NCBI GenBank assembly: GCA_013112555.1
Contig: JABFGK010000002.1
Location: 62,001-126,000, forward strand
DNA from: Planctomycetota bacterium
Lineage (GTDB): Bacteria > Planctomycetota > Phycisphaerae > Phycisphaerales > UBA5793
Direction: 5' to 3'
Length of the DNA: 64,000 nucleotides
Shown here: positions 25,979 through 35,164 of the stretch, piece by piece
How positions within the stretch are numbered: the first letter of the stretch is position 1
How the letters are laid out: each line of letters begins with the position of its first letter
The notes under the pieces: generated by a model
Databases searched by the model: none
Told to the model about the DNA's origin: nothing
What the model saw: only the letters and a program-made list of their open reading frames with translations
Program-made: the position numbers and the translations under genes

Positions 25979-27362
25979 TACTACAGTTGCGTTTATGATT
26001 TTGCCGATAAGGAGAGTGCTGCAAGGTCATTATTGGAGGCGATGGCATGGATGCCGTGACAGTCGAGCGTTGGAGTGATCAGTTCACGAGGCTGTGGGAC
26101 CAGATCGCCGGGTGCTTCGGCCGGTGTGATCTGCAGGCCCGAGCCCAAGCGTATGTGCGCGGGTTGCTGGGACCGGTGCAGCGCAAGAATAGTTGGCAGG
26201 TGGCCGAACACGTCGGCGATGCGAAGCCGTATGGCTTGCAGCGCCTGTTGGGGCGGGCGAAGTGGGATGCGGAGGCGGTGCGTGACGAGGTGAGAGCGTA
26301 TGCGAAAGCCCACCTGCCTGCCAAGGATGAAGCCGGTTTTCTGATCGTCAATGAGACCGGCTTTCTTAAGAAGGGCGAGAAGTCAGTCGGGGTGCAGCGT
26401 CAGTATTCCGGCACGGCGGGACGGATCGAGAATTGCCAGATCGGCGTGTTCCTGGCGTTATGCGGTTCACGTGGCCGAGCCTTGATCGATCGCGCGTTGT
26501 ATCTGCCCAAAGGGTGGTGTCAAGATCGCGTGCGGTTGCGTGAAGCCGGAGTGCCGACGTCGGTGCACTTTGCCACGAAACCGCAGCTGGCGCAGGCGAT
26601 GATCGGTCGAGCCCTCGATGCGGGTCTGCGTCCACGGTGGGTGTTGGCCGACGAGGTGTACGGATCGGACGGCAAAACCAGGCGTTTTCTGGAATCACGT
26701 GGTCAACCATATGTGGTGGCGGTGAGCAGTCAACAGCGCCTGTGGGTTGACTTCAAGCAGCAACGTGTTGACCGAATCGCCGAACAGATTCCTGATCGTC
26801 AGTGGCATCGTATGAGCATTGCGGAAGGGGCCAAGAGGCCGCGAGTGTACGATTGGGCGGCCGGCCGCTTCGGCGTGCCGACGCCGACGGGGTTGAGTCG
26901 GTGGGTGTTAATACGCCGACGGGTGGACGATCCGTGCGAGCGTGCGTATTACCTGTGCGCTGCGCCGCCTGATGCAACGATCGCGGATCTGGCCATCGCC
27001 GCCGGTCAACGCTGGTCGATCGAAACGTGCTTCGAGACCGCTAAACAGGAAGTCGGACTCGATGAGTACGAAGTGCGTTCCTGGACCGGCTGGCATCGCC
27101 ACATCACCCTTTCGATGTTAGCACTGGCCTTCCTGGCCGCGGTGCGCGCCGAGGCGAATGAATCCGGTAAAAAGGGGGAACTTCGCTGGTCCCACTGACC
27201 GAGCCGGAAGTGCGTCGGCTGCTGATCGCCATCGTCTGGCCACGTCTGAGCGATCAGGAGCGCACGCTGGCGTGGTCCACTTGGCGACGACGTCATCAAG
27301 CCGTCGCGCGACGCTGGCATTACCGTGTACGAGCGCCCAGACCACCAAACGCAACTGTAGTA
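25979..27362 (+). mobile_element. IS701-family insertion sequence, 1384 bp
   Basis: The ends are perfect 16-base inverted repeats (TACTACAGTTGCGTTT and its complement). They are flanked on both sides by CTAG (25975-25978 and 27363-27366), consistent with the 4-base target duplication of IS701 elements. It carries one transposase gene. The right-hand CTAG is shared with the next element. Confidence 0.9.
26047..27198 (+). CDS. IS701-family transposase, probably inactive
   Basis: A 383-residue DDE transposase. The family blocks are clear: VNETGFLKKGEKSVGVQRQY, ENCQIGVFLAL, VLADEVYG and IETCFETAKQEVGLDEYEVR. The first block normally begins with the catalytic Asp (VDETGF); here it is Asn (codon AAT), a single G-to-A change, so the active site looks broken. 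The C-terminus is also shifted: after GKKGELRWSH a stop appears, but from 27186 the next frame continues as LVPLTEPEVRRLL and WRRRHQAVARRWHYR, the usual IS701 tail. The start has GGAGGCG upstream. Confidence 0.85.
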   Translation: MDAVTVERWSDQFTRLWDQIAGCFGRCDLQARAQAYVRGLLGPVQRKNSWQVAEHVGDAKPYGLQRLLGRAKWDAEAVRDEVRAYAKAHLPAKDEAGFLIVNETGFLKKGEKSVGVQRQYSGTAGRIENCQIGVFLALCGSRGRALIDRALYLPKGWCQDRVRLREAGVPTSVHFATKPQLAQAMIGRALDAGLRPRWVLADEVYGSDGKTRRFLESRGQPYVVAVSSQQRLWVDFKQQRVDRIAEQIPDRQWHRMSIAEGAKRPRVYDWAAGRFGVPTPTGLSRWVLIRRRVDDPCERAYYLCAAPPDATIADLAIAAGQRWSIETCFETAKQEVGLDEYEVRSWTGWHRHITLSMLALAFLAAVRAEANESGKKGELRWSH

Positions 27363-27366
27363 CTAG

Positions 27367-28305
27367 GCTCTGTCTGAAAAACCCATTGATGTGCCGATGA
27401 TGTGTTGTGGGGGCATGGAGGCCGCCGAGGTTGACATGGAGGTCTCTGCACATGAAACGCCACGAGCTCACGGATGAGCAATGGGATCTGATCGAACCGC
27501 TCATTCCAGTCGCGCGCCAGGACCGGTCGGCCGGCGCGTGATCGCCGCACGCTGCTCAACGCCGTCTTCTGGATTCTGCACACCGGCGCGCTCTGGCGCG
27601 ACCTGCCCGAACGCTTCGGCCCGTGGCAGACTGCGTACCACCACTTCAACAGGTGGCGGCAAGCCGGCGTCTTCGATCGCATCCTCAAGGCGCTGCAGAT
27701 TCGGCTCGATCGCGAGGGGCACATCGACTGGGATCTGTGGTGCATCGACGGCACCAACATCCGCGCTTCACGCGCCGCTGCCGGCGCTGGCAAAAAAGCG
27801 TCCACCGCCACCCCGATGAGCCGCTCGACCACGCATTGGGTCGCAGCCGAGGCGGGTTTGGATCCAAGCTCCATCTGGTTACTGACGGTCGAGGCCTGCC
27901 CCTCGTCGCCGAGATCACGGCCGGCCAGGTCGCGGAGTCCACGCAAGTCGACTGGTTGATGGACGGCATCGCCATCCCGCAGCGGCTGGGCCCGCCGCGT
28001 CGACGGCCCAAGCGACTCGCGGGCGACAAAGCGTTCAGCGTGCGAAGCGTGCGCGACTGGCTGCGGGCGCACGGCATCCGCCCGGTCATTCCTCACAAGA
28101 TCAACGAGCATGCTTACCATGATGGAAGGACTCGCTTCGACAAAGACGCGTACAAAAGACGGGCCGTGGTCGAGCAGTGCGTGGGCTGGCTGAAGGAATG
28201 CCGCCGCGTCGGCACACGATTCGAGAAGCTCAACATCAACTTCCACGCCATGGTCAACCTTGCCATTATCGAACGATACCTCAGAATACTGTTTTCAGAC
28301 AGGGC
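27367..28305 (+). mobile_element. IS5-family (IS427-like) insertion sequence, 939 bp
   Basis: Terminal inverted repeats GCTCTGTCTGAAAA and TTTTCAGACAGGGC have one mismatch. CTAG flanks both sides (27363-27366 and 28306-28309). It abuts the IS701 element with a single shared CTAG. The product is split over several frames, as is common in this group. Confidence 0.85.
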
Positions 28306-28309
28306 CTAG
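27452..28309 (+). pseudogene. IS5-family transposase, split over three frame segments
   Basis: Translation starts as MKRHELTDEQWDLIEPLIPV and hits a stop at 27539. The meaningful sequence continues in the +1 frame from about 27516 (TGRPARDRRTLLNAVFWILH, then WCIDGTNIRAS with the first catalytic Asp). At the run of six A at 27792-27797 it moves back one base, to ALGRSRGGFGSKLHLVTDGR, LAGDKAF with the second Asp, and VEQCVGWLKECRR with the Glu. The A-run shift is the kind of programmed -1 frameshift known in this family; the first shift looks like a mutation. The stop TAG lies in the target-site CTAG. Confidence 0.8.
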
Positions 28310-28407
28310 AACTGGGTCAGTTTCCGGGGGAAGGGTCACTCATGTGTGCGGGCCCTACACAATACACGCCATCTCCAAGACAACGCGTGTATCTTAGGGT
28401 AGGCAGA

Positions 28408-28773
28408 TCACAATTCGTCCTGAGAGAACAAAACTATGCTGAACATAACTTCGGTATCATGTTGGCCAATCTCGCTGATCCGACTACCCATTCGTCGGTT
28501 AACTGCCCTTACATACTCTCGCCATTCCACATACTTTGGCGGCCAGTCATCCATGCGACTCTCATCGAACACCCACTGACAGTTCGGCAGGAAGCCATCC
28601 TCCAGAACCTCAAATGCTTCAAGCCCTATCATTGCTGTCAGTTCACCACATTCCTCGAGTATTCTATTTGCAGTGGGTGCATCAAAATACAACTGGCGCC
28701 CCCCGTGAGGGTTAGTGTGACTGTGAACGGCATCAGAGGCGAATTTGCGCAATATCATATCAGACTGATGCAT
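28408..28773 (-). CDS. Probable immunity protein of the RHS-E5 toxin
   Basis: Encodes 121 residues, mostly acidic and soluble (ANRILEECGELTAMIGLEAF, CQWVFDESRMDDWPPKYVEW). Its ATG is 7 bases after the toxin gene's stop codon. The ribosome binding site is formed by the toxin's own last codons and stop (AAAGGAGTAAAGGCGAA), so the two are translationally coupled. I do not recognise the fold. The immunity role is inferred from position, size and coupling, which is the standard arrangement for polymorphic toxins. Base composition is clearly AT-richer than the chromosome outside the island. Confidence 0.6.
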   Translation of the reverse strand: MHQSDMILRKFASDAVHSHTNPHGGRQLYFDAPTANRILEECGELTAMIGLEAFEVLEDGFLPNCQWVFDESRMDDWPPKYVEWREYVRAVNRRMGSRISEIGQHDTEVMFSIVLFSQDEL

Positions 28774-28780
28774 TTCGCCT

Positions 28781-30343
28781 TTACTCCTTTGTCCACCCTG
28801 GATTGTTATACTCGGGTAGCCACCCGGGATCAGTGCAGTCAGATACTTGTATTACTTCTCCAGTGGCATCATTCACAGAAACATAGGCCCCGTCATCTCG
28901 TACATGAATGGTCGCGGGCTGCCAATCACCACCGGGAGTGCGGTCTCCTGTTGGATTACGGTACCTGCATTCTGGATTCTCGATGAGTTTATGGATATCT
29001 TCAAGTGTCCACCCTCTGTCGGCCATTTGCTTCTCAATCTTCTTGCCGCACCTTGCTATGGTTGTGGCATTTCCTGCATCAAGGAGCTTCATGGCTTCGG
29101 CCACTTCGTCTGCTGTTGCAAGGCACTTGCGTCCTTTGCTAATCTTGTACCATTTTCCACCGCAGAACATCAATTTCAGCCCGGCAGCGACTGCAAGGTC
29201 TTCAGGGCCCGGTGTCACAACCATAATGACCACGAGGCCACACTGTAGTCCATTGCTAATGTCTCGTCGCCCGCTCTCGAAGACTCTCTCTCTATTCCTC
29301 AACAGCCCCTCGAATTCCTCTGAGACAAGTTCTAGGTCGTTGCCACTGGGGTCATAAATTTCACCTTTTTCGTATCCACCTTTGGGGTTACGGTAGTTGC
29401 GAAGATAAGTACCGTCTCCAAGTGGTGTATCAATACACTCAGACTTATCACATTCGTACCACCATTGGCAGATCTTCTCGGCTATCCAGTCAAAGGGCGG
29501 GATTAGCCCACTGGGATCATTTAGGCAGTTCGGCAGGGAGGACACATACTCGTATAGGTGTAGGCTCGCAAGATACCCTATCGGATCCCTTTCCAACCAC
29601 CTCCCCAGCAGCGGATCATAATGCCGGAACCGAACTGTATAGATCCCAACCGGCCAGTTGAAGATGTACCCGTCATAGCCAATTGAGTTGTCAGTGCTCT
29701 GCGACCGCGATATGCGGCCGGCTGCCAACGCTGGCAGTACGCTGGAGCCATAGTGGTTGTTGGCATACGACGCATCAGTCCCGTCAACATCGCCATCACG
29801 GTCGAAGTCGCAATTCGCACGATAACCTGACTCGTGGATGGCGCTGCCCTGAGCCGTCGTAAACACGGTCTGATCGGCAGAGTCATTCCCATCTCCGTCC
29901 CCATCGAGATCATTTGGCCAGTGATGGCGCGCGAGGCCGTAGGCGTTGTATTCCACGCGCTCGATCAGGACGGCCGTCTCATCGACCATCGCGATCGTGC
30001 TGAACTGCGCATCGGTCAAGTAGTAGAATGGTCCCTTGTCCTCTTCATCGCCGTAGTCGCCGTCTGCGTTGCCGTCGATCCGCTTCATGACAGCGTCGTC
30101 GATGTACCGCAGACCCCAGACCTGTTGGGCGATTGCATCGACGCCGGGACTTGACACGTAGTCTCCGTCGATGTGCCCTTCCAGAAGTTGCCAGTTGGCA
30201 GAGTAGTACATGGTCCGTTCTTCATCCAGCGTGTTGAACGGCGTTGTGGTGGCCTCGCGTTTGATCACACGCCAATTGAGACCATTGTATTCAAACTCGT
30301 TGCGGGTGTACCAGGTCTGGCCGGCCCCGTTTTCGACCTTCAC
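28781..30343 (-). CDS. 5'-truncated RHS-repeat toxin with colicin E5-like tip
   Basis: A 520-residue C-terminal portion of an RHS protein. Residues ~1-135 are YD-repeat sequence; ~145-200 hold a dockerin-like insert (CDFDRDGDVDGTDASYANNH); the RHS core RFRHYDPLLGRWLERDPIGY is at ~238-257, ending with DPSGL at ~276-280. A variable region follows. Residues ~434-520 resemble the colicin E5 ribonuclease domain (KQMADRGWTLEDIHKLIENP, then GAYVSVNDATGEVIQVSD and DPGW), which in that family cuts tRNAs with a queuosine anticodon. The frame stays open upstream (RYTHDAWNRLVKVE) to a stop near 30450 with no proper start, so the N-terminal shell and secretion parts are missing. The coupled gene at 28408-28773 is the likely immunity. 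Confidence 0.8.
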   Translation of the reverse strand: MKVENGAGQTWYTRNEFEYNGLNWRVIKREATTTPFNTLDEERTMYYSANWQLLEGHIDGDYVSSPGVDAIAQQVWGLRYIDDAVMKRIDGNADGDYGDEEDKGPFYYLTDAQFSTIAMVDETAVLIERVEYNAYGLARHHWPNDLDGDGDGNDSADQTVFTTAQGSAIHESGYRANCDFDRDGDVDGTDASYANNHYGSSVLPALAAGRISRSQSTDNSIGYDGYIFNWPVGIYTVRFRHYDPLLGRWLERDPIGYLASLHLYEYVSSLPNCLNDPSGLIPPFDWIAEKICQWWYECDKSECIDTPLGDGTYLRNYRNPKGGYEKGEIYDPSGNDLELVSEEFEGLLRNRERVFESGRRDISNGLQCGLVVIMVVTPGPEDLAVAAGLKLMFCGGKWYKISKGRKCLATADEVAEAMKLLDAGNATTIARCGKKIEKQMADRGWTLEDIHKLIENPECRYRNPTGDRTPGGDWQPATIHVRDDGAYVSVNDATGEVIQVSDCTDPGWLPEYNNPGWTKE

Positions 30344-30471
30344 CAGCCGATTCCACGCATCGTGGGTATAGCGAAAGTCGAAATCGTCTAAATGAGGCTG
30401 GTGTGCCGTTGCCGATGGAGCCGGTCGGCCGGAATATGCGAACCGTCAGAATGACGGCTGATTCTGCGAAA

Positions 30472-30544
<73 letters not shown>

Positions 30545-30687
30545 GTGATCGGGTATGCGTGGTCCGGCCGAGGCACGGTGGTCGGCATCGGCAGGAACAC
30601 GGATCAGGTTTTTCTGCGACTCAAGGATAGGTCTCGGGGGGCTGACGTCAACCCAGGCTCGCCGTATGGCGGGTACAATGGTCCACT

Positions 30688-32922
30688 GTGTCGTCACGAA
30701 GATCGCTCTATTGGTTATTGGCAGTCGTTGCCGGGCTGGGCGCGCTGATCGCAGCGCTGAGCCGGGAAGACTTGTCGTATCACGAGGTCAACTCGCTGGC
30801 AAGTGTCTGCTATCTGACGCTTTCGCAGTGCTGGCTGCCCCTGGGTTGGATGGCAGCGGCAGCCGGGTTCGGGGTCTGGCTGGCCTCAATTCTCGTCCCC
30901 AGTGCAACATCCGACGATTCCGGGCCGTGGGAGTGGGCGGTGGCGGCCGGGCTGGGAACAGCAGCGATGTTGTGGCTCGATCGGCTGTGCGGGGCCCTCG
31001 GGTGGCTCCAGGCAGCAGGAGGCATCGGGGCGTGGGCGGTGCTGATCGTCGGCTGGGGGCTGCTGGCCTGCCGACTGGTGATCCATCGTGGCCGGGGCCG
31101 TCGTAACACGTCGGATGAAGAACAGGCCGGCTCCGGCGCCGGGTCGGTGTCGTGGGTGGCACTGCTGCTCCCGGCCGTCCCAGCGTTGGCCGTGCTGGTG
31201 GTCGCCTGTTGCTCGATTCCCGGGTGGCTGTGGGACAGTGAGTTTGCCGGCTATGACGTGCTCGAGTATCACCTGCAGTTGCCGGCCGAGTGGTTGGCAG
31301 CAGGCCGCATCCTCCCCCCTGCACACAATGTCTACGGGCATCTGCCCTCATATGTGGAGAGTGCCTATTACCATCTGGCCGTGCTCTACAGCACGTTGCC
31401 GGATTTCGTCGTGGAACCGGAGCCGTCGGCCGTGCAACTCAATGCAGCAGTCCATGCGGCGATTGCCTGCCAGATGCTGCACGGGTTGATGCTGCTGGCC
31501 GCAGCGGGGGCGGTGGCACGGCTGGTCCGAGTCTGCCTGCAGGCCACGGTTGATTCCAAGTATGCCGGTGTTAATACGGCCCGAGTGATCACCGCCTGTG
31601 CGTTTGCGATCACGATCTCAGTCCCGTGGACGATTGTCGTCGGGACGATGGCATATAACGAGATGGCTGTCGTGCTGTTTCTGGCACTCGGGCTGAGTAT
31701 CATCGTGAAAGCCGACTATCGCGATACGGCCGTCTGTCTGAGAGTCGGGGCAGCGCTCGGACTCCTGACCGGGGCAGCGTGCGGGGCCAAGTTAACATCG
31801 GCCGGATTCGTGGCAGCCCCTCTGCTGGTTACATATGCGATCGCCCTGGTCAGCGGGTTTAAACGAGATGGCCGGCACTGGGGAGCCATGGCTGGTCGAA
31901 GTGCAGCATGCGGTGGGGCTGCGTTGGCAACGGCATTGCTCATGTTGGCACCGTGGCTGGTCCAGAATGCGCTTGTCACAGGCGGGAACCCGGTCTTCCC
32001 CTTTGCAACGAGCCTGTTCGGGACGGGTGAGTGGTCGACGGCGCAGGTGCAGCGGTGGGATGAAGCACACATGGTGTTGATGCCGTTTGCTGAGCGGATG
32101 GCACGAGTCTGGGGGGAGTTGATCGTTCATCGGCAGTATGCCGGGCTGTGGGTACTCGGGATCGCTGGGTTGATCGGTGTGTGGTGGCGATTCGCCCGGT
32201 CCGAGCGCGGGCGTCGAGTGGGCGTGACACTGACAAGCACGGTGGTCCTTCAGGTTGGGTTCTGGATGACGGCCACGCATCTTGAGAGCCGGTTTTTGAT
32301 CCCGGCAGTGGTGCCGCTGGTGGCCGCCGTGTCGTTCGCACTACTGGGCCTGTCTCGATATCGCCGGGTCCGGCTTGCTGTCTGTTGTGTCATACCGTTG
32401 GCACTTGGGTCGTGGACGGTCCTTATGTATCTCGGCCAACAGGAAGGTCGGCCGGCATCACTGATCGACGGCGTCGGGCTCCGGTCCGGCAGCGGCTGGC
32501 AGGCCTTGACACCGGACAAGCAGACGAAGTTGGCAGCCGTGTATCACGAGGGCTTTCTGAACCTCGCATTGAAGCAGACGGACACGCTGTACCTCATCGG
32601 CGATGCGACGCCGTTCTATATTAATTCGCCGAAGATCATCTGGAACACGACGTGGGATCAGTCGTTGTTGGGACAGGCCATCGAATCGGCCCCTGATGAT
32701 CCATCAGCGTGGGCGTCGTATCTTGATTCCCAGGGCGTCGACTATCTGCTGGTTAACTTTGCCGAGTTGCATCGCCTGACTGTCGTGGACGGGTGGTATG
32801 ACGAGCGAGTGACGATCGAGGATGTTCGTCGCCTCGTCCAGGATCACGGTCGGGCCCTGATGTCGTGGCCGGACGAGGAGCCGGTGCGGTTTTTGTATCG
32901 GCTGAGGCTCGGCGACCGGTAA
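30688..32922 (+). CDS. Polytopic membrane protein, GT-C glycosyltransferase-like
   Basis: A 744-residue membrane protein with about 13 hydrophobic segments and a soluble C-terminal ~150 residues. An acidic/aromatic segment after the early helices (SEFAGYDVLEYHLQLPAEWL, then YESAYYHLA-like sequence) is typical of the first external loop of GT-C transferases that use polyprenyl-phosphate sugars. No specific family signature is certain, so glycosyl transfer to a surface molecule is inference. The GTG start at 30688 has no strong ribosome binding site, but TACAAT lies 9 bases upstream, so transcription might begin almost at the start codon. The start is therefore provisional. Confidence 0.7.
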   Translation: MSSRRSLYWLLAVVAGLGALIAALSREDLSYHEVNSLASVCYLTLSQCWLPLGWMAAAAGFGVWLASILVPSATSDDSGPWEWAVAAGLGTAAMLWLDRLCGALGWLQAAGGIGAWAVLIVGWGLLACRLVIHRGRGRRNTSDEEQAGSGAGSVSWVALLLPAVPALAVLVVACCSIPGWLWDSEFAGYDVLEYHLQLPAEWLAAGRILPPAHNVYGHLPSYVESAYYHLAVLYSTLPDFVVEPEPSAVQLNAAVHAAIACQMLHGLMLLAAAGAVARLVRVCLQATVDSKYAGVNTARVITACAFAITISVPWTIVVGTMAYNEMAVVLFLALGLSIIVKADYRDTAVCLRVGAALGLLTGAACGAKLTSAGFVAAPLLVTYAIALVSGFKRDGRHWGAMAGRSAACGGAALATALLMLAPWLVQNALVTGGNPVFPFATSLFGTGEWSTAQVQRWDEAHMVLMPFAERMARVWGELIVHRQYAGLWVLGIAGLIGVWWRFARSERGRRVGVTLTSTVVLQVGFWMTATHLESRFLIPAVVPLVAAVSFALLGLSRYRRVRLAVCCVIPLALGSWTVLMYLGQQEGRPASLIDGVGLRSGSGWQALTPDKQTKLAAVYHEGFLNLALKQTDTLYLIGDATPFYINSPKIIWNTTWDQSLLGQAIESAPDDPSAWASYLDSQGVDYLLVNFAELHRLTVVDGWYDERVTIEDVRRLVQDHGRALMSWPDEEPVRFLYRLRLGDR

Positions 32923-32956
32923 CAGGACATCCGGCCGGTTCGAACGAGCGGGAGCG

Positions 32957-33835
32957 TTATGAGCCGCTCAGGACGTGTCGGTACAAGAGGGCAACCCAGC
33001 GCGAATAGAACACGAACCCGGGGTCATCGTTGTTGACGCGCATCAGCGGGATTCTGATACGGTCGATGCCGGCCGGCGGGCGCCAGTATCCGAAGAACGG
33101 ATCGAGGATGGTGCGTTGGGTGAGGCTCGTAAACCACTCGCAGATCTTATCGATCTTCTGGTTTTCGCGCATGCCCTTGAGTCCGCCAAGCACCTGGAAG
33201 CCGAACTTCTCGGCATCAATCTGGAAGACGCGCCCATCCTTCACGTGGATATCGAGTTTACACGGGAGTTTGAGCTGGCCGGAGTGCTCGCCGCTTTCCA
33301 TGTCGCTGTAGGCATGCATGGCAGACGCCAGGCCGTAGGAGCCGCCGAACCCCCAGCCGGCAGAAACCTCCCCACTGCCCCCGGGATCGAGCACAAGTCC
33401 GACGGCACTGTCGCCGGGGCTGGCCAAATGGGCCTCGCTGAGTCTGGTTCGGACCATAACGTCGATCTGATCGGGATCAATGGAGCATTCACGTTCCTCG
33501 CCGCGCCAGAGTTCGAAGACAATGCCCTCGGCCCCGAGGTGGATGTCCTTGATCTTCATCGTCGGGCCGAGTGCTTCGATATCTGCGATCGTGGGTGAAA
33601 AAGCACTGCCGCCGAGTTCGATAATGACATTGGCAGCGGATCTGGCAGCATCCTCTTCGAGGACCCCGATGATGGCCGGTGGCGTGATACGGACTCGGCG
33701 CGAGACGATCGACTCATCGCGCCCGGTCGCGTCGCAGAGACGGGCGGTCATCTGCTGGACATCCATGGTGTCCGGCCAGCGAATGACCGAGAGAAACGTG
33801 CGGTTGTGCTTGTCCGGCCGGTCGGCAACGGTCAT
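32957..33835 (-). CDS. Conserved-looking hypothetical protein
   Basis: A 292-residue soluble protein of unknown function. It opens with a segment (FLSVIRWPDTMDVQQMTARL) followed by a Leu/Ala-rich stretch with a probable small alpha/beta domain (ITPPAIIGVLEEDAARSAAN). Later it has Gly-rich sequence (GGSGEVSAGWGFGGSYGLAS). The early part resembles planctomycete proteins annotated as hypothetical; I recognise no domain. The ATG at 33835 has AAGGGAG upstream; a longer frame to 33916 was rejected. It converges on the membrane-protein gene to its left. Confidence 0.7.
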   Translation of the reverse strand: MTVADRPDKHNRTFLSVIRWPDTMDVQQMTARLCDATGRDESIVSRRVRITPPAIIGVLEEDAARSAANVIIELGGSAFSPTIADIEALGPTMKIKDIHLGAEGIVFELWRGEERECSIDPDQIDVMVRTRLSEAHLASPGDSAVGLVLDPGGSGEVSAGWGFGGSYGLASAMHAYSDMESGEHSGQLKLPCKLDIHVKDGRVFQIDAEKFGFQVLGGLKGMRENQKIDKICEWFTSLTQRTILDPFFGYWRPPAGIDRIRIPLMRVNNDDPGFVFYSRWVALLYRHVLSGS

Positions 33836-34063
33836 GGATGGGGGCTCCCTTCGACACTGGCAAGGCAAGGCGTGTTGGCACTGGCAGAGGGCAAGAGCGA
33901 GAGAGACGATCGTCAAAAGCCGGATTCAGCAGTCATTCAACCGCATGCATCGGGCGTTCTTTCAAGGCAGGGTAACAGGTTCCTGATCCAGATGCAAGGG
34001 GCCGGTACGGGTGCATCCGTCAGAGAATTGGGGATCTGAGGGCGGTCATACCCAATGAGCAAC

Positions 34064-34102
34064 AAAAAAAAGACCCCCACGTACAATGGTGTCGCGGGGG
34101 CC
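34064..34102 (-). terminator. Rho-independent terminator of the pseudopilin gene
   Basis: Read on the minus strand, CCCCCGCG and CGTGGGGG form a strong stem followed by TCTTTTTTTT. It starts about 35 bases after the stop of the gene at 34136-35164. Confidence 0.85.
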
Positions 34103-34135
34103 TGTTGGGTTGGTTCGGTGTCATTTTCCGGTCGC

Positions 34136-35164
34136 TTACGAGCCGCCCCACATGAAGGCATCGTCGAAGTTTGACAGGATGCTGTTGTCGTTATCCCAAT
34201 CGACGTTGTCCGGCAACTGGTCTTTGTGGCAGTAGTAGTAATCGTCGCCTGCCGACATGATGACATAGGACCCGCGGGCAGTGCCGGTCAGCGTTGGGTG
34301 CTCGACAATCTCCTGGGCCAGGTCGATCCGGTCGCTGCTCTCGCGGGAGAGAAGGCTCTTCCAGTCCGACCCACCCTGCGATGTCTCGAGCCCGTGGGTC
34401 TTTCCGACCTTGAGGCTTTCAGCACCGGTGTAACTGAGGAAGCCGGCGTAGTAATAGGGTGCAGAGTACCCGGGGGCCGCGAATTCTGAGACCATGTAGT
34501 CGCCGGAGAGGCCTTCCGGCTTCTCGCCACTGGAACGCCAGAAGATGATCGGGGTGCCCCACGCGTCGATGAGGTCAGGGAATGCATCATCACCAACCTG
34601 GGGCTGATTGTCCATCACGTCATCCTGATGGCCCTGGCCTTGGACATAGTAGAGGTCGTTGGCCTTGGGCTTGAGAAATGCATCGTACTTGACGGCATTG
34701 ATGGTGGCCCCTCGGCCGATGTCGTAGCGATACAGGTACGTATCGGCGAGTTTGAACTCATCCTCACTGTTGCTGCCCGACGGTTCCAGGCCGCCCATGA
34801 GTTCGGCCAGCGCGTTCTCGGTGCTGCTCCACTCGGCAAAGTACTGCTCATTGGGGTCGTTGAGCTGACGCTCCGGCAGGACGCCGGGGTAGCGCTGTAC
34901 CTGGAGGAAGAAGCTGTCGGCTGCATCACCCAGCGCTTTCATGAGGGTCTTGGTCGTGACATACTTCGACTGCCTGCGAACGGCCGACAGGGCTGGGATC
35001 AGCAGTCCGATGAGGAGGACGATGATGCCCACGACGACGAGCAGTTCCATGAGTGTGAAACCGGCTCGTCTTCGAGTGCTGCCGCGTGACCACACGGTTT
35101 GCGGTCGGCTGCTGAAGGGGCGTGCTTTCGTCGTCGTTGCGGTGACATGGGGTCGACCAGGCAT
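34136..35164 (-). CDS. Type II secretion / type IV pilin-like pseudopilin
   Basis: A 342-residue prepilin. The N-terminal cleavage and methylation signature AGFTLMELLVVVGIIVLLIG is near residues 34-53, after a long basic leader of about 33 residues. The rest is a globular domain rich in Tyr and Asp (ADTYLYRYDIGRG, GDDYYYCHKDQLPDN). Such proteins form pseudopilus fibres or secreted filaments. The gene stands alone with its own long 5' leader and a strong terminator, so it appears to be a single-gene unit. No secretion machinery genes are nearby. Confidence 0.85.
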   Translation of the reverse strand: MPGRPHVTATTTKARPFSSRPQTVWSRGSTRRRAGFTLMELLVVVGIIVLLIGLLIPALSAVRRQSKYVTTKTLMKALGDAADSFFLQVQRYPGVLPERQLNDPNEQYFAEWSSTENALAELMGGLEPSGSNSEDEFKLADTYLYRYDIGRGATINAVKYDAFLKPKANDLYYVQGQGHQDDVMDNQPQVGDDAFPDLIDAWGTPIIFWRSSGEKPEGLSGDYMVSEFAAPGYSAPYYYAGFLSYTGAESLKVGKTHGLETSQGGSDWKSLLSRESSDRIDLAQEIVEHPTLTGTARGSYVIMSAGDDYYYCHKDQLPDNVDWDNDNSILSNFDDAFMWGGS

